The position numbers and the translations under genes were made by a program. A stretch of 60,000 nucleotides of DNA from Glandiceps talaboti (Eukaryota > Hemichordata > Enteropneusta > Spengelidae). A model generated the notes under the pieces. The model did not search any database. It was not told the DNA's origin and was given only the letters and a program-made list of their open reading frames with translations. The DNA is taken from assembly GCF_964340395.1 (NCBI RefSeq), contig NC_135566.1, positions 14,325,001-14,385,000 on the forward strand, read 5' to 3'. This document shows positions 1 through 10,350 of this stretch, one piece after another. Within the stretch, counting starts at the first letter, position 1; every line of letters begins with the position of its first letter.

Positions 1-22
1 GAAATTATCCAATTACCCAAGC

Positions 23-90
23 ACAGACACAGACAGACAGACATACAGACAGACAGACAACAGACAGACAGACAATTTCCATCCCACACT

Positions 91-175
<85 letters not shown>
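23..175. repeat. (CAGA)n and (TA)n microsatellites
   Basis: A CAGA-type tetranucleotide tract at about 25-75 is followed by a (TA) run at about 94-175. Both lie in the intron just upstream of the sulfotransferase A exon, which starts at 261. The short frames seen across them are only repeat translations. Confidence 0.95.
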
Positions 176-177
<2 letters not shown>

Positions 178-260
178 CAATTGTCTATCTGTAAGAAAAA
201 TCGACTGCAAAATATATTTTTATCACCCAGATCTTTTTAATTTCTTCATTGTATGTTTAG

Positions 261-1055
261 GATTCCACCAATAGCGACGTCTACAGTACTAGGGTTCAGT
301 TACTACGTAATCAGTGCCACAGATATCAGATGAGAAAACCAGAGCACGGACGAATTCTGGTTGATCCTATCCATAGAGTCATGTATTGTCAAGTAGAGAA
401 AGCCGGCAGTTCTAATTGGCTGCGAGCGTTCTTGATTTTGGCGGGAGAATTTGCTCCGGACGAAGTCATTTTGTGGGGAGATTTTTACAAACTGTACGAC
501 CATTACAAGAAACTTAGTCAGTACAAATATCAGGACAGAACCCAACTTTTAAGAAACTACACAAAGTTCCTGTTCGTACGGCATCCACTCACGCGGTTAC
601 TTTCGGCATTTAAGAACAAAATTATTGAAAATCCCGATATAGAATTTGCCTTGTCGATGGTGACAAAAATCCAAGCGGTAACTGGGTCGAATTCAACGTT
701 TCCTCAGTTTCATGATTTTGTACAGTACTTGATAACAACAGACGAAGAACCACAAAGTTGGAATCAACATTTTAGACCGATATATCACCTGTGCTCACCG
801 TGTGAAATCAAATATGACTTCATTGGTCACGTGGAAACCATGGCCAGCGATACCAAGACTATGTTGACCAAGATTGGCGCCAATTTCCCGTTCCCTAACT
901 TCGCAGAAAGTAACACCAACAGTTCAGACCCTGAGAAGATCAGAAAGTATTACAAGCCAGTGACAAAGGAACAGATTGCTGGACTCTACAAAATTTACGA
1001 AAGGGATTTCAAATTATTTGGATATAAAACTGATGGTTTTGTAGATATCACGTGA
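261..1055 (+). CDS. Carbohydrate sulfotransferase A, terminal exon (gene 5'-incomplete)
   Basis: This is the last coding exon of a Golgi carbohydrate sulfotransferase of the CHST8-14/HNK-1 type (Sulfotransfer_2 family), which moves sulfate from PAPS to a sugar hydroxyl. The 5'-phosphosulfate-binding loop reads KAGSSNW, where the family usually has a Cys in place of the first Ser. The 3'-phosphate-binding motif reads FVRHPLTRLLSAF. The conserved C-terminal block with LCSPCEIKYDFIGHVET is also present. An in-frame ATG at 330 is not the true start. The open frame continues upstream to an acceptor (TTTAG) at 260, and 19 residues separate the exon start from the first Cys, exactly as in gene B, so the exon begins at 261 in phase 0. 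The stop is TGA at 1053-1055. The membrane-anchor exons must lie left of the window. The acceptor sugar cannot be told from the sequence. Confidence 0.93.
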   Translation, partial: DSTNSDVYSTRVQLLRNQCHRYQMRKPEHGRILVDPIHRVMYCQVEKAGSSNWLRAFLILAGEFAPDEVILWGDFYKLYDHYKKLSQYKYQDRTQLLRNYTKFLFVRHPLTRLLSAFKNKIIENPDIEFALSMVTKIQAVTGSNSTFPQFHDFVQYLITTDEEPQSWNQHFRPIYHLCSPCEIKYDFIGHVETMASDTKTMLTKIGANFPFPNFAESNTNSSDPEKIRKYYKPVTKEQIAGLYKIYERDFKLFGYKTDGFVDIT

Positions 1056-1979
1056 CCTCGGGGATTTACGCAGAATGGAAAGATAGAGTCGTACAGTTAC
1101 CTCACTGATAATACGGACTACGTCTCGAACATCCTGACTACGTCATCAGTTTTGTTGGACCGGAACTACGTTTCGGTCGTTCACACTGTTTGACAATTTT
1201 TTTCGTATTTTTCATAAATCCAACTGTCGGATAATATGAATCATATTTTCAGTGGAGATGTACTCCATTTACTGTACAATGCTCTGAATTTCGACCTCTC
1301 AATGAATAGAAAAATCATACACTACGAGTTTTTTTCTCCTTCGAAGTGATGTGAATATTTGCTAATGGAAACTTGCCATCAACCTGAAGTAACGTTCAAA
1401 TAATGGAAAAATACGAATAAGTTATCTCTCACTTCAACTGGTAGTTGACATGGCAACGAACGAACTGAACTGTAGCAATTGAGATTGCCTAAGTCAAATA
1501 ACAAATCTGTTCTTTCAGTAATTGTTACCTAAATCCGGAATAAAAAAACCTAGTAATGAAAATAAGATTAACATCAACATTTATTTTGAATATGTTAGAA
1601 AAATAAGCTCAGCTGATTTGTTTAAAGGGGATATCATCGATTGATGTTTTTTTGTTAATCTAATTACGAAAAAATATAAATTATTATCGGATTTAATTAT
1701 AAAAGCGTTATATTTAATAGTCATGAAATCTTGGCGTTGCTTTTCTTTTCTCTTTTTCTGGACCATTTTGTACTGATGTTTTTGTTTTGTTTTGTAAAAA
1801 TGTTAAATGTATATATTGTAGAGTTATAAGCTATGTGCGTTGTAGTGATCACTGGAATCTCGTAGAATTTCAATAAATGTGTGCGGAATTATTCATTTAA
1901 GTGGCCTGTAATGTCATATATAAATGCCCGAATATGAGTTGTGCCCGTTGGTTATGTGTTTATTGAGCCTTCAGTATTT
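1056..1979 (+). other. 3' UTR and flank of sulfotransferase A
   Basis: No coding signal was found. Canonical AATAAA hexamers occur at about 1539-1544 and 1872-1877 and are the most plausible poly(A) signals for gene A, giving a 3' UTR of about 0.5 or 0.8 kb. The 61-codon minus-strand frame at 1581-1766 is AT-rich and unsupported. Confidence 0.45.
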
Positions 1980-2270
1980 ATAGGGGAGAAGGGCCGGTGG
2001 AAATCAGGCCTGGTTGTTGCATCACATGTGACCCCCCCCCCCGACTCCGTCATGCTAAAAAATGACCCTCCCCCAATTTCCTTTCTCTAGAACATGGCCC
2101 TCCCCCTGTTAAAATATTTCAAAAACATGGTCTAAATGTTGTCAGACATGGGAAAGGACACTAGTCCCAAAATCAATGGCTTTAAAGGACTTGCTCCCAC
2201 CGCTGCCACCACGTTAAAAGTTTTAAAGGTATTACTATTGGTTATTTTCCAACTACCGTAGTAGCGAATT
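1980..2270 (+). repeat. Dispersed repeat family R4, copy 1
   Basis: About 290 bp that recurs in inverted orientation at 58778-59040, inside receptor intron 19. Shared landmarks in order are an AAATCAGGCC block, a GACTCCGT block, CCCCCAATTTCC, TGTCAGACATGG and CTGCCACCACGTT. Its transposon class is unknown. It contains no ORF of interest. Confidence 0.75.
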
Positions 2271-4571
2271 TCACCATATATTTACTCTTTGACGATCGAG
2301 CTCTAACGTGGTCGTAGACTGTATAACTTTTTAGATCCTCGCCTTTGATAACTTGCTAGTACCCAAAAGTTCATTAACTTCGTCCTTATCGACAGCTATG
2401 AGCCATGTCATCTTTTTTCCTCTGCAATGATGACGTCTGATAACATCATTTCGTATATGAACCAGAAACTATTGAGTTTGTTGTCTACTTTAAAGCATTA
2501 GCTAGCACTTTCTACGGGTACCATTTCCAGTCTATCCGTGACCTCAGATTTGTGGGTTGGCGGTCTTAGTCGTGACTAACGAACGGAGAAAATTGGTTTC
2601 AAGAACCGCAAAATTCAACTCGCAATTATAATCCCTAGCGCTAGCTGTATGTCGCTGCCCTGAAAACCGGTATCACTCTACCTTGCCATATATTATTAAC
2701 CATGGCTATTTACGTCAATAGTATCTACAATTTAGTACAATTCTGTAATATATCAAGGGGTCACAGGTGTCTGTGTATTGCCCATGACAAAAGGTGACAT
2801 AACGTCTGTGGGCGTTGGCATTAAAAATTGACTGTCCATATTATCAAGTGACTCTTTAAACCTCCACTAGATGGAACTGGTGTAGTATTTCTTCAATCCA
2901 TAAAACAACCAAACCTTTCGCCGAAAATTTTTGAAATACCAATAATCGGAGCTTACATCATACATGTTAATTAGTGGTCGATTTTATGCATAAGTAGTAC
3001 AGATAACAAGTTGAAATTGTGAACGCGTCGGGCAGTTGATTTAGGGTGCAATTTTCAATTTGTTTGGCTCTATTGATCCGTATTATGTGTACAGGTAAAC
3101 AAATCACAGACACGCTTAAGGAAGACATTTCTTTCCTTAACTATGGCGTCTATGCACACAATCATTTGCCCGAAGCAATCAGAAATGCATGAAATTAGCC
3201 CGGCCTTTCTTCCTCTTAATGTTAACAGCTGTCGTCGTAGAAATTAGCATATTGTAGTCCTGCCTGTCTAACGTGCCTTCTACGTGCCACGCCGGGGCCC
3301 GGGGTGAGACGTTCAGGAGTTAGCGGTTGATTACGTACTTTACAAGTCACGGTAAACACCAACATCGTGTAACTATGTGGCAAGAACTATTCTTTCACGC
3401 AAAAAGTCAGACTTCCAGTGTTTTAGCCACTCTCACTTGCTGCTAAGGTAAGGACGCTGTCTAGGGTATTGACCGACATTTTCCATTTGACTGATTTGCA
3501 TAATGTTAGAGTCCTTTCTAAAATCAGATTCCGACTTACGAGACTGACATTCAGACTGACGTCACTAACCATTTTCTAGTTACAAGTAGAATAGATTCAT
3601 TGACGATTTTATCGTCTGACGTGCACAGACAATTTTTTTTGTAAAACCTACAGATAAAGCTTAGTTCTCAGCCGTAATCATAAAAGTTTTTTTTTTTTTT
3701 TTGTAAAATTCATCATTCACGTTTTATTTTCTTCAGAAACTATGCTGCGAACTCCCAATCCCACCCTCACTAGAGAGAGCGAACGATTCTAATCGCAAAC
3801 CAATCGACAAAATAGGTATTTGAGTTGACATATCGAGTTGACACACCGAGTTGGCCCACATACGATTTATTCACCCCGGTCTCAGTCAATACACATTCAC
3901 ATACACTATTGTGCTTTACGCACCGCAAGTCTGATTATGCTAAGTCGATGGCAATACTGTCAATGAACATAAAGTCTATAGTCGCTACAATAATTATGGC
4001 GTTTGCTGTGATTTCGAGTCGTTTTTCTTCGGTTTTTGTGCTTTTTTTTCGTTCCGATGTCTAACTGCAAGCAAGCGCTACCGTTTCAGTAACGTTAACG
4101 CAAATACATGGAAGCGATTCAGATCTGAATCGCAAAGTTGATTTGATTTTTCTGGTAAATTACGCCTTACCTTCCGAAAAATCTAACATTTCCTAAATCC
4201 GACATAAATTACGGAGCATTCAAGACCCATGAAATGCTCAGAGGTACCCCAAACCCGTCAAAATCAACAAAAGTAGCAACGCATGCAGAAACGGGTAGTA
4301 CGCTGACATCTCGCTTACGTTTTCAACGTGATCTCGTCTATTTGAGTTTGCTCAGTACGAATTGTAGCGTTTGGTTCCAGTCAAATTATTTCTACAAGAC
4401 TTGGGATAAGTACAGAATTTTCCAATTGTTAATTTTTTCATTATACTTTTTGAATAACTTAAATAATGTTTTACACTATGTGTGTTGTACCTTTAACCTT
4501 TGACGTTATCTTGATTTGTTATCGAGATTGTTCTGGCTAGTGGCCAGAAGTACTTAGGTCAAAAAACAAAG
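2271..4571. other. Intergenic DNA between sulfotransferases A and B
   Basis: AT-rich unique-looking sequence with poly-T runs (for example near 3690) and no supported gene. The open frames at 3825-4064 and 4234-4503 lack recognisable domains and any link to splice sites of neighbours. One TGACGTCA palindrome occurs at 3557-3564. Confidence 0.5.
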
Positions 4572-4861
4572 AATTGTTTCTGGTCAGGACATTTTGCCTG
4601 ATGTGGTGCGACGACGAGATTTGTTTTAGATTCTCAACAAAACTGTCACTCAATTTATGTTAGTTACTGTTCTTTTTATTTAGTACTTTGTGGGACAGAT
4701 GTAATTTTCTTGTTCATGATTGGCTTAGCAGTTGTCGTCTGAAGTAGGGAGGGTTAATTTTGTGTTTCCCCCTGGATCTGCAGACTGCATAGACTGGACA
4801 AATATGAAAAAAGACGGACGCGAGGGTATTTAAGTGATGCGCACGCTGACCAGAAAGAATT
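4572..4861 (+). mobile_element. MITE family R1 (TTTCTGGTCAG termini), copy 1
   Basis: A 290-bp non-autonomous element whose ends are inverted copies of AATTGTTTCTGGTCAG with one mismatch. The interior is shared with 7097-7411 (opposite orientation) and 25782-26005. It sits in the promoter-proximal flank of sulfotransferase B. Confidence 0.75.
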
Positions 4862-5057
4862 ACCCTTTTTTAGCATGACTGATTAATAAACTTACATTTG
4901 TAAAAAGAATATTCATGAATCAAGCGCATCTTTTTTCAGTAGATACGACTATAAAAGTTGCCATTTCTGTATATTCATAATTCACTTATCTCTGTTTGGA
5001 GTCAATTTTTTCCAAAGAATACCGTAATCAATCACACGTGTCACTCTGCACGTCATG

Positions 5058-5065
5058 TGACGTCA
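5058..5065. promoter_or_regulatory. CRE-like palindrome TGACGTCA upstream of gene B
   Basis: A perfect cAMP-response-element 8-mer 96 bp before the gene B start codon, next to CACGTG-like sequence (about 5036-5041). A second TGACGTCA at 5162-5169 overlaps the start codon itself. Function is inferred from motif and position only. Confidence 0.3.
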
Positions 5066-5160
5066 ACGCTGCAAGACTTATACAATCTTAGCATTTGCAT
5101 CTTTTACAGTATCGTTCTACTTAATAGGTTTATTGGGATTGGATTGGAAATCACTAAAGG

Positions 5161-5257
5161 ATGACGTCATCACGTTACCGTCTCGCTAGCAGGTTATATG
5201 TCCTTTTGCAGGGAACAACTCTTGTCTACATCGGGATATTCTTCTACAATTACTCTC
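5161..5257 (+). CDS. Sulfotransferase B exon 1 (start and membrane anchor)
   Basis: Begins at ATG 5161 and ends at donor C|GTAAGT (phase 1). It encodes the tail and most of the membrane anchor. The open frame running on to 5397 is intronic. The phase-1 end fits exon 2 exactly, forming an Arg codon across the junction. Confidence 0.8.
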
Positions 5258-5682
5258 GTAAGTTTCTGGACACTGTAAACCGTTTCATTTTCCTGTGCAT
5301 TTATTCCATACTTTTTATCATTTCGCTATGTACTCCTAATATAAACGCTCTTCACAAGAAGTGTTTGTTTTTCTTGCCCTCAGTCTACATAGTCTAATAC
5401 GTCATGACAATTGACTCCAATGCCGATTACCTCTCGTTCACTGTACACCACTGGACGTAGTTGTTGCCATTGAATGGATCATGTAAATTAAAAGGAAAGC
5501 TAGCCCAGGGGTAGAAATTCAACGAAATTCAACACCATTTCACCCTTCTTTATACGACGTGCCTGTCACGACACAATCAACTCTCTTCATTTTTACCCCA
5601 TTATATAACGCTATCATAATCGATATATATTATATATGTATATATATATAAGTGCACTTAAATATACATCCGTCATAAGTCG

Positions 5683-5743
<61 letters not shown>

Positions 5744-5773
5744 CATACATACATACATACATACATACATACA

Positions 5774-5805
<32 letters not shown>

Positions 5806-5819
5806 CATACATACATACA

Positions 5820-5850
<31 letters not shown>

Positions 5851-6076
5851 CCATTCATCTATCCATCCACCCATCCATCCATCCATCCACCCATGTGTGT
5901 GTGTGTGTGTGTGTCGGACTGACTGACTGACTGACTGGCTGACTGACTGACTGTCTGCCTGTCTATCTATGTCCCTGACTGCATTGACTGCATGTCTAGA
6001 TCTGTGTGCGTGCGTCGCGTATATGTATGCATATATGTATGGATGGATGGATGGATTGATGGGTGGCTGGGTGGGC

Positions 6077-6109
<33 letters not shown>

Positions 6110-6110
6110 T

Positions 6111-6146
<36 letters not shown>

Positions 6147-6189
6147 GGGACGGACGGATGCGTGGGTGGATGGATGGATGGAAGGAAGA

Positions 6190-6220
<31 letters not shown>

Positions 6221-8291
6221 TGTATGTATGTATGTATGTGCATGAGTTTGTGTGTTTACGGATATATACATATCATGGTTATACATCTATATTGTATTTC
6301 TCTGTATAGGTAGCACGTCTCAAAGAAGACATGAATGCGAGATAGAACCAGAACAGTACCGAATAACCCCGATCCCTGAAAGACAACACGTTCTGAACGA
6401 AACACAGGTAAAATACATGTTAACTAATATTTCTATTTCTAACATTGACCTCAAAATCAATGGATAACATTGTGATAGAAGTAGTGTGACCTAGCATAGA
6501 TTTGTAATAACACATCGTCGTAAACCGCAGCCTCTTTTACGGCACCGTCCCAGACGCACAGACGCGTCAAGAAATTGTTGTAATAGTTCAGGTTTCCGAG
6601 AATGTAATAACATGACACCAGAGTGCATCGTAGCAATCGGCATACAGTTAAGGGAAGATAGCATGGGGATGGTAATTATGACAAAGATGATAAGAAGAAA
6701 AAATAACCGAGAAAAAAACACACCAAAAAGTGTACCAGTCATTTAAATAATTCAATAATAATTCATGATGAACAAGATAGTTTTACATATCACATTTATC
6801 TACACATTCATATTTGGGTTGTTATTTGCGACGATGTGGGGGCTCAACCCCGTTTCCATAGAAACGAACGACTTCATAAAGTGGCAGAGTTCTATTTCTA
6901 AACACTTTATTTGTGTATTTTTATGACCATTACCCAGGTTTACAGTAGTCTGTTCCAGTCCACAAGTCACAGACACGAATAGTGTATAGTTCTTGTTAGG
7001 CAAGTTCTACTTCGACTACCAGTGTACGTAGTCGAGACATTTTGCTTTCCTCGTATTTAACACAAAGTTTAAGATCAATATTGTTAGGCCAATACAAATT
7101 GTTTCTGGTCAGCGCGCTTAAATACCCTCGCGTGGGTCTTTTTATTTTCATGTTTGTCCAGCCCATGTAGTCTGCAGATCTGTGGGGAAACACAAAAATA
7201 ACCCTCCCTACTTCAGTGAAGTCAACTACAGAGCCAATCATGAACAAGCAAATTACATCTGTCCCACATACACACTTGCTCTAAAGTACTAAATAAAAAG
7301 AACAGTCATTGCCATAAATTCATATAATAGATTGAGTGACATGTTTGTTGAGAATAGAACAAATCGCGTCGTCGCACCACTTTAGACAAAATTTACTGAC
7401 CCAGAAAAATTTTTTTTTACCTTACAAGAAAATTGCTAAATTTTGATTAAAAGTATAGGATTCGTCATTTTCTCGATACAGATAGCGACACTTGAAGAGA
7501 GGTTCAAGTTCAGAAGACAGGTCCTTCAAGACGCCTGTAGGTCACTTCCTAACTATCCAATTCGTGGCAGCATGGTGAGCAGAATTTTGGTTGACCCGAG
7601 TCACGAAGTGATGTACTGTCAAGTACCCAAGGTGGGAAGCTCAAACTGGCTACGCGCTTTTCTCATCTTGACCGGCGACTTCTTCGCAGATGAATACATA
7701 GGATGGGTCGAATTTGACAGCATCAGCAAATATTACAAAAGGCTAAGTAAATACAAGGGCCTGGAAAGGGTGTTGCTCATCAGAAAGTACAAGAAGTTCT
7801 TGTTTGTTAGACACCCATTTTCTCGTCTACTGTCTGCGTATATAAATAAATTTGTTGAGAGGTCCAGCGACGAGTTTAAAGAAAAAATGTTGAGGGCGAT
7901 CCTGAAGGTGACTGGTTCCAACGCAACTGAGATCAACTTCTCCGATTTCGTAGACTACTTGATTTTGACGAAAGATAGCATTGATACGTGGAATTATCAC
8001 TACCGTCCGATTTATCAGCTTTGTGCGCCCTGCGAAATCAAGTACGACATTATAGGCCACTTAGAAACTGTCGCTGACGATTCAGCGTACGTGCTTAAAA
8101 TGATCGACGCCAATTTTGATTATCCGGATTTCGCACCAGGTGCGACCAACAGCTCAAATCTCACCAAATTGAAAAAATACTTTGATTTGTTGACCCCTAC
8201 GCAAATAAAAGCACTTTATCGAATTTATGAAATGGATTTCAATATATTTGGGTACACTCTTCCTAGCGTTCTAAATGTTACCGTGCCATGA
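5161..8291 (+). CDS. Carbohydrate sulfotransferase B (three exons, 334 aa)
   Basis: A complete sulfotransferase gene with coding exons 5161-5257, 6310-6407 and 7482-8291. Junction phases are 1 and 0, and the joined length is 1005 nt including TGA. The product is a type II Golgi protein: a short basic cytosolic tail (residues 1-11), a signal anchor at about 12-29 ([18 protein letters not shown]), a stem at about 30-95, then the catalytic domain. PAPS-binding motifs are KVGSSNW at 115-121 and [13 protein letters not shown] at 173-185. A C-terminal block contains [17 protein letters not shown]. It closely parallels gene A, so the two are tandem duplicates. It belongs to the CHST8-14/HNK-1 sulfotransferase family; the substrate is not predictable. 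Sequons (NATE, NSSN, NLTK) suggest N-glycosylation. The joins are inferred from splice sites, phase and family architecture, without transcript data. Confidence 0.9.
5680..6240. repeat. Compound microsatellite in gene B intron 1
   Basis: Successive tracts are (TA)n about 5690-5738, (CATA)n to about 5848, (CCAT)n to about 5893, (GT)n, (GACT)n about 5914-5953, (GGAT)n near 6040, (GT)n 6078-6142, (GGAT)n near 6165 and (TATG)n about 6190-6238. Left CATA/CCAT and right GGAT/TATG tracts are reverse complements, so the region is a large inverted structure. It ends about 70 bp before exon 2. Confidence 0.95.
6310..6407 (+). CDS. Sulfotransferase B exon 2 (stem)
   Basis: Acceptor TATAG at 6309, donor CAG|GTAAAA, entering in phase 1 and leaving in phase 0. 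It encodes about 33 residues of hydrophilic stem containing HECEIEPEQ and ending LNETQ. Confidence 0.82.
6408..7481. other. Gene B intron 2
   Basis: AT-rich intron with no coding evidence. Its 3' half carries MITE R1 copy 2 (7097-7411), which ends about 70 bp before the exon 3 acceptor. Confidence 0.7.
7097..7411 (-). mobile_element. MITE family R1, copy 2
   Basis: About 315 bp, inverted relative to the copy at 4572-4861 and clearly alignable along most of its length. The left end reads AATTGTTTCTGGTCAG; the right end is a degraded inverted copy (CTGACCCAGAAAAATT). The minus-strand frame 6996-7247 falls mostly within it and is not a gene. Confidence 0.72.
7482..8291 (+). CDS. Sulfotransferase B exon 3 (catalytic domain)
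   Basis: Acceptor ATACAG at 7481, phase 0, ending TGA 8289-8291. It encodes residues 66-334, including both PAPS-binding motifs. The upstream extension of this frame to 7443 starts at a TTG inside the intron and is not coding. Confidence 0.93.
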   Translation: MATLEERFKFRRQVLQDACRSLPNYPIRGSMVSRILVDPSHEVMYCQVPKVGSSNWLRAFLILTGDFFADEYIGWVEFDSISKYYKRLSKYKGLERVLLIRKYKKFLFVRHPFSRLLSAYINKFVERSSDEFKEKMLRAILKVTGSNATEINFSDFVDYLILTKDSIDTWNYHYRPIYQLCAPCEIKYDIIGHLETVADDSAYVLKMIDANFDYPDFAPGATNSSNLTKLKKYFDLLTPTQIKALYRIYEMDFNIFGYTLPSVLNVTVP

Positions 8292-9732
8292 ACGATAAAT
8301 TGTCCAGTGATGTTTGCTTGATATTGTGTCATTTAGACCCACTCTGTGTGACCTCTTTGCGGTGCGTCTCGGACAGTGTCGTAAAGATGCCTACTAGATG
8401 TGATATACAAAATTCTTTCTATTTGCATATTTCAAAATCGTCGTATTTTCGAAAATTACGTTTCTCCCCTGGTTACACATCTCGATAAACTTACCATTTG
8501 AACCAATCTGATTAAATTATAATGCGAGAATACGGCTCGATTGCCTCGTTTACCGGTTTTGGTTATGTTGTTCTGAGAGTCGTGTGAGCGTCTTTCCCAC
8601 AACAAAATATAAAGCAAACGATAGTATGAGAAGGAACTAGAGGACTCAGTCTTGTAAATTTAGTTTAGTTTAGTTTATTTCAGTAAAACAACAAGATCGA
8701 CAGTACAGATAAAAGCAATGGAGCTGTATTCGCCCCATCTGATTTAGTCAGATTGCAGTTAAACATACCTAGGACCTGTAATCTATCATGGTATATTGGA
8801 ATTTGTATCTTAAGAATGACGTCATGAAAAATGACATACGTAGATAGCATTGATTTGTTATTTCCATTAAGATTGGAATAAACCATTTTTTGCTATTATT
8901 GTCGTCACGTGATTTGATTGAAATAGCGCTGGCTACATCTACATGTAAAACAGTATGTCAGTTATATACAATATTGTACGTTTTGTTTTATCAGTTATCT
9001 AGTCTTTGTAGATTTACGGGGCCATATGTTCCTTGTCATGCTATGAAGGGGGAAATATGGTCGATCATAGTAAAATATACTTTTGTCGAAATTTTACATT
9101 TTATGACTTTTGGGTACATTTTTATTTGAAAGCGGACAAAATAAGCACAAAAGAGATGAATAAGATAATTCCTCAGGTAGCCACCATGGGTTATTTTCCA
9201 CCCGCGCTAAAATTGGATGGGGGGGGGGGGGCACTCAGTCAGCGACGCCACACACGCTAGGGGGCCTCATTGTTATTGGAACGATGTCTCCATGGACAAG
9301 ACAAGCATTTGAGAGAAAGCAGGGTTTAAGATTGAATGAAAATGGACACGGTTTAATTTGTGAAGAAATCTGAAGCGTTCTGTGTAAAATGTACAGCTTG
9401 AGTGATAATTTAATGCCCTCGGAAGAACAGATCTACGTTTAGTCACGCTTTGATGATCAACTGTCTCTCTAAGTCTAAGGAGGATATGCTCTTGAAGTAC
9501 TATATACATATAACACGCCACGCTTACTGTTTGACGTATGCTTTGGAGTTTTTTCTCATGAAGACGACATTAGTTCTTTATCATCACCAGTAAACCACTG
9601 AAATCTTGTGGTTGTCTAGTCTTATCAAGAGGAGAGACGGTGTGATAATTTCAACCAGAAGGTCTTATGAAAGCAAAGAGAGAAATGAAGTATCGCAGAG
9701 GAAAGTAAGCTGTGCAGAGGTCTGGAGCAAAA
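8292..9732. other. 3' flank of gene B
   Basis: An AATAAA near 8877-8882 may serve gene B. A (TTTAG)3 plus A-rich stretch at about 8655-8690, followed by a block up to 8770, resembles the reversed 3' end of a retroposon, but this is weak. A TGACGTCA lies at 8818-8825 and a G-homopolymer near 9220-9230. No gene is supported. Confidence 0.4.
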
Positions 9733-10053
9733 GTCAGAACGGATACAATTTGTTTGTGTCAGTTTCTTGCAGAGGGGGATTCATTTTATTTTGTAATACT
9801 TTTTTGTTACACTTACTCGTCTCTTGTAGAGTGGAGTTATATACATTGTAATACAATTATTGCATGTGTCTGCGTGGTCTAGTCCACATGCATGCTTTTA
9901 AATTGCGACAGGGACGCGCATTGTCGTTCACCTAGTCTTTCTATAGTAAATCACCCATTGGAAGAGACAGACACATGCAACAATTGTATTACAATGTAGA
10001 ATAATCATCCTCTACAAGAGGCAGACACAACCAGCGATTGTATCCGTTCTGAC
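9733..10053. repeat. Imperfect inverted repeat, fold-back element
   Basis: The left arm (9733-about 9874) and right arm (about 9963-10053) are reverse complements over two blocks: GTCAGAACGGATACAAT at the outer ends and ACATTGTAATACAATT near the loop. The loop is about 90 bp and the left arm carries an extra segment of about 50 bp. It looks like a fold-back MITE. Confidence 0.75.
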
Positions 10054-10189
10054 TTTTGTTCCTTCACAGTTTAATGTCTCCTGCTGTAACAGATAACCAC
10101 TCATTTTGATATTAAATTACTTATGTCTTCAACACTTCTGAAGGTAGAACTGCTCATGAGGTGCAATTTCGAAACAGCCAAAACAAAAC

Positions 10190-10350
10190 AAAACAAAACA
10201 AAACGTGCCAATTTTGTTGGTTAAAGTCTCAAACATTTCTTACATATGTCAGCGTATGGCTTTATGTGTATGTGTGTGTGTGTGTGTGTGCGTGTGTGTG
10301 TGTGTGTTGTGTGTGTTGACCTGTCTGTCTGTCTGTCTGTCTGTCTGCTT
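10190..10350. repeat. (AAAAC)n, (GT)n and (CTGT)n microsatellites
   Basis: AAAAC repeats at about 10180-10205 are followed by (GT)n at about 10264-10316 and (CTGT)n at about 10322-10350. The 93-codon frame over this stretch is a repeat translation. Confidence 0.9.

Noticed and set aside
330-1055. ATG 330 as the start of sulfotransferase A
   Set aside because: The frame is open to an acceptor at 260, and alignment with gene B shows 23 more in-frame codons in this exon; starting at 330 would lack the membrane anchor.
5258-5397. Continuation of the anchor frame of gene B to 5397
   Set aside because: A strong GTAAGT donor at 5258 and phase match to exon 2 show this part is intron.
5614-6313. 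Several open frames of 60-209 codons of YVCM, IHTY or HTHT repeats
   Set aside because: They are translations of tetranucleotide and dinucleotide microsatellites, open in several frames on both strands.
6996-7247. Conserved peptide GRVIFVFP shared with frames at 4750 and 25761
   Set aside because: The similarity comes from the three R1 MITE copies at DNA level; frames differ and contain no shared start.
7443-7481. Upstream extension of sulfotransferase B exon 3
   Set aside because: It begins with TTG and lies before a good acceptor; exon 2 joins at 7482 in phase.
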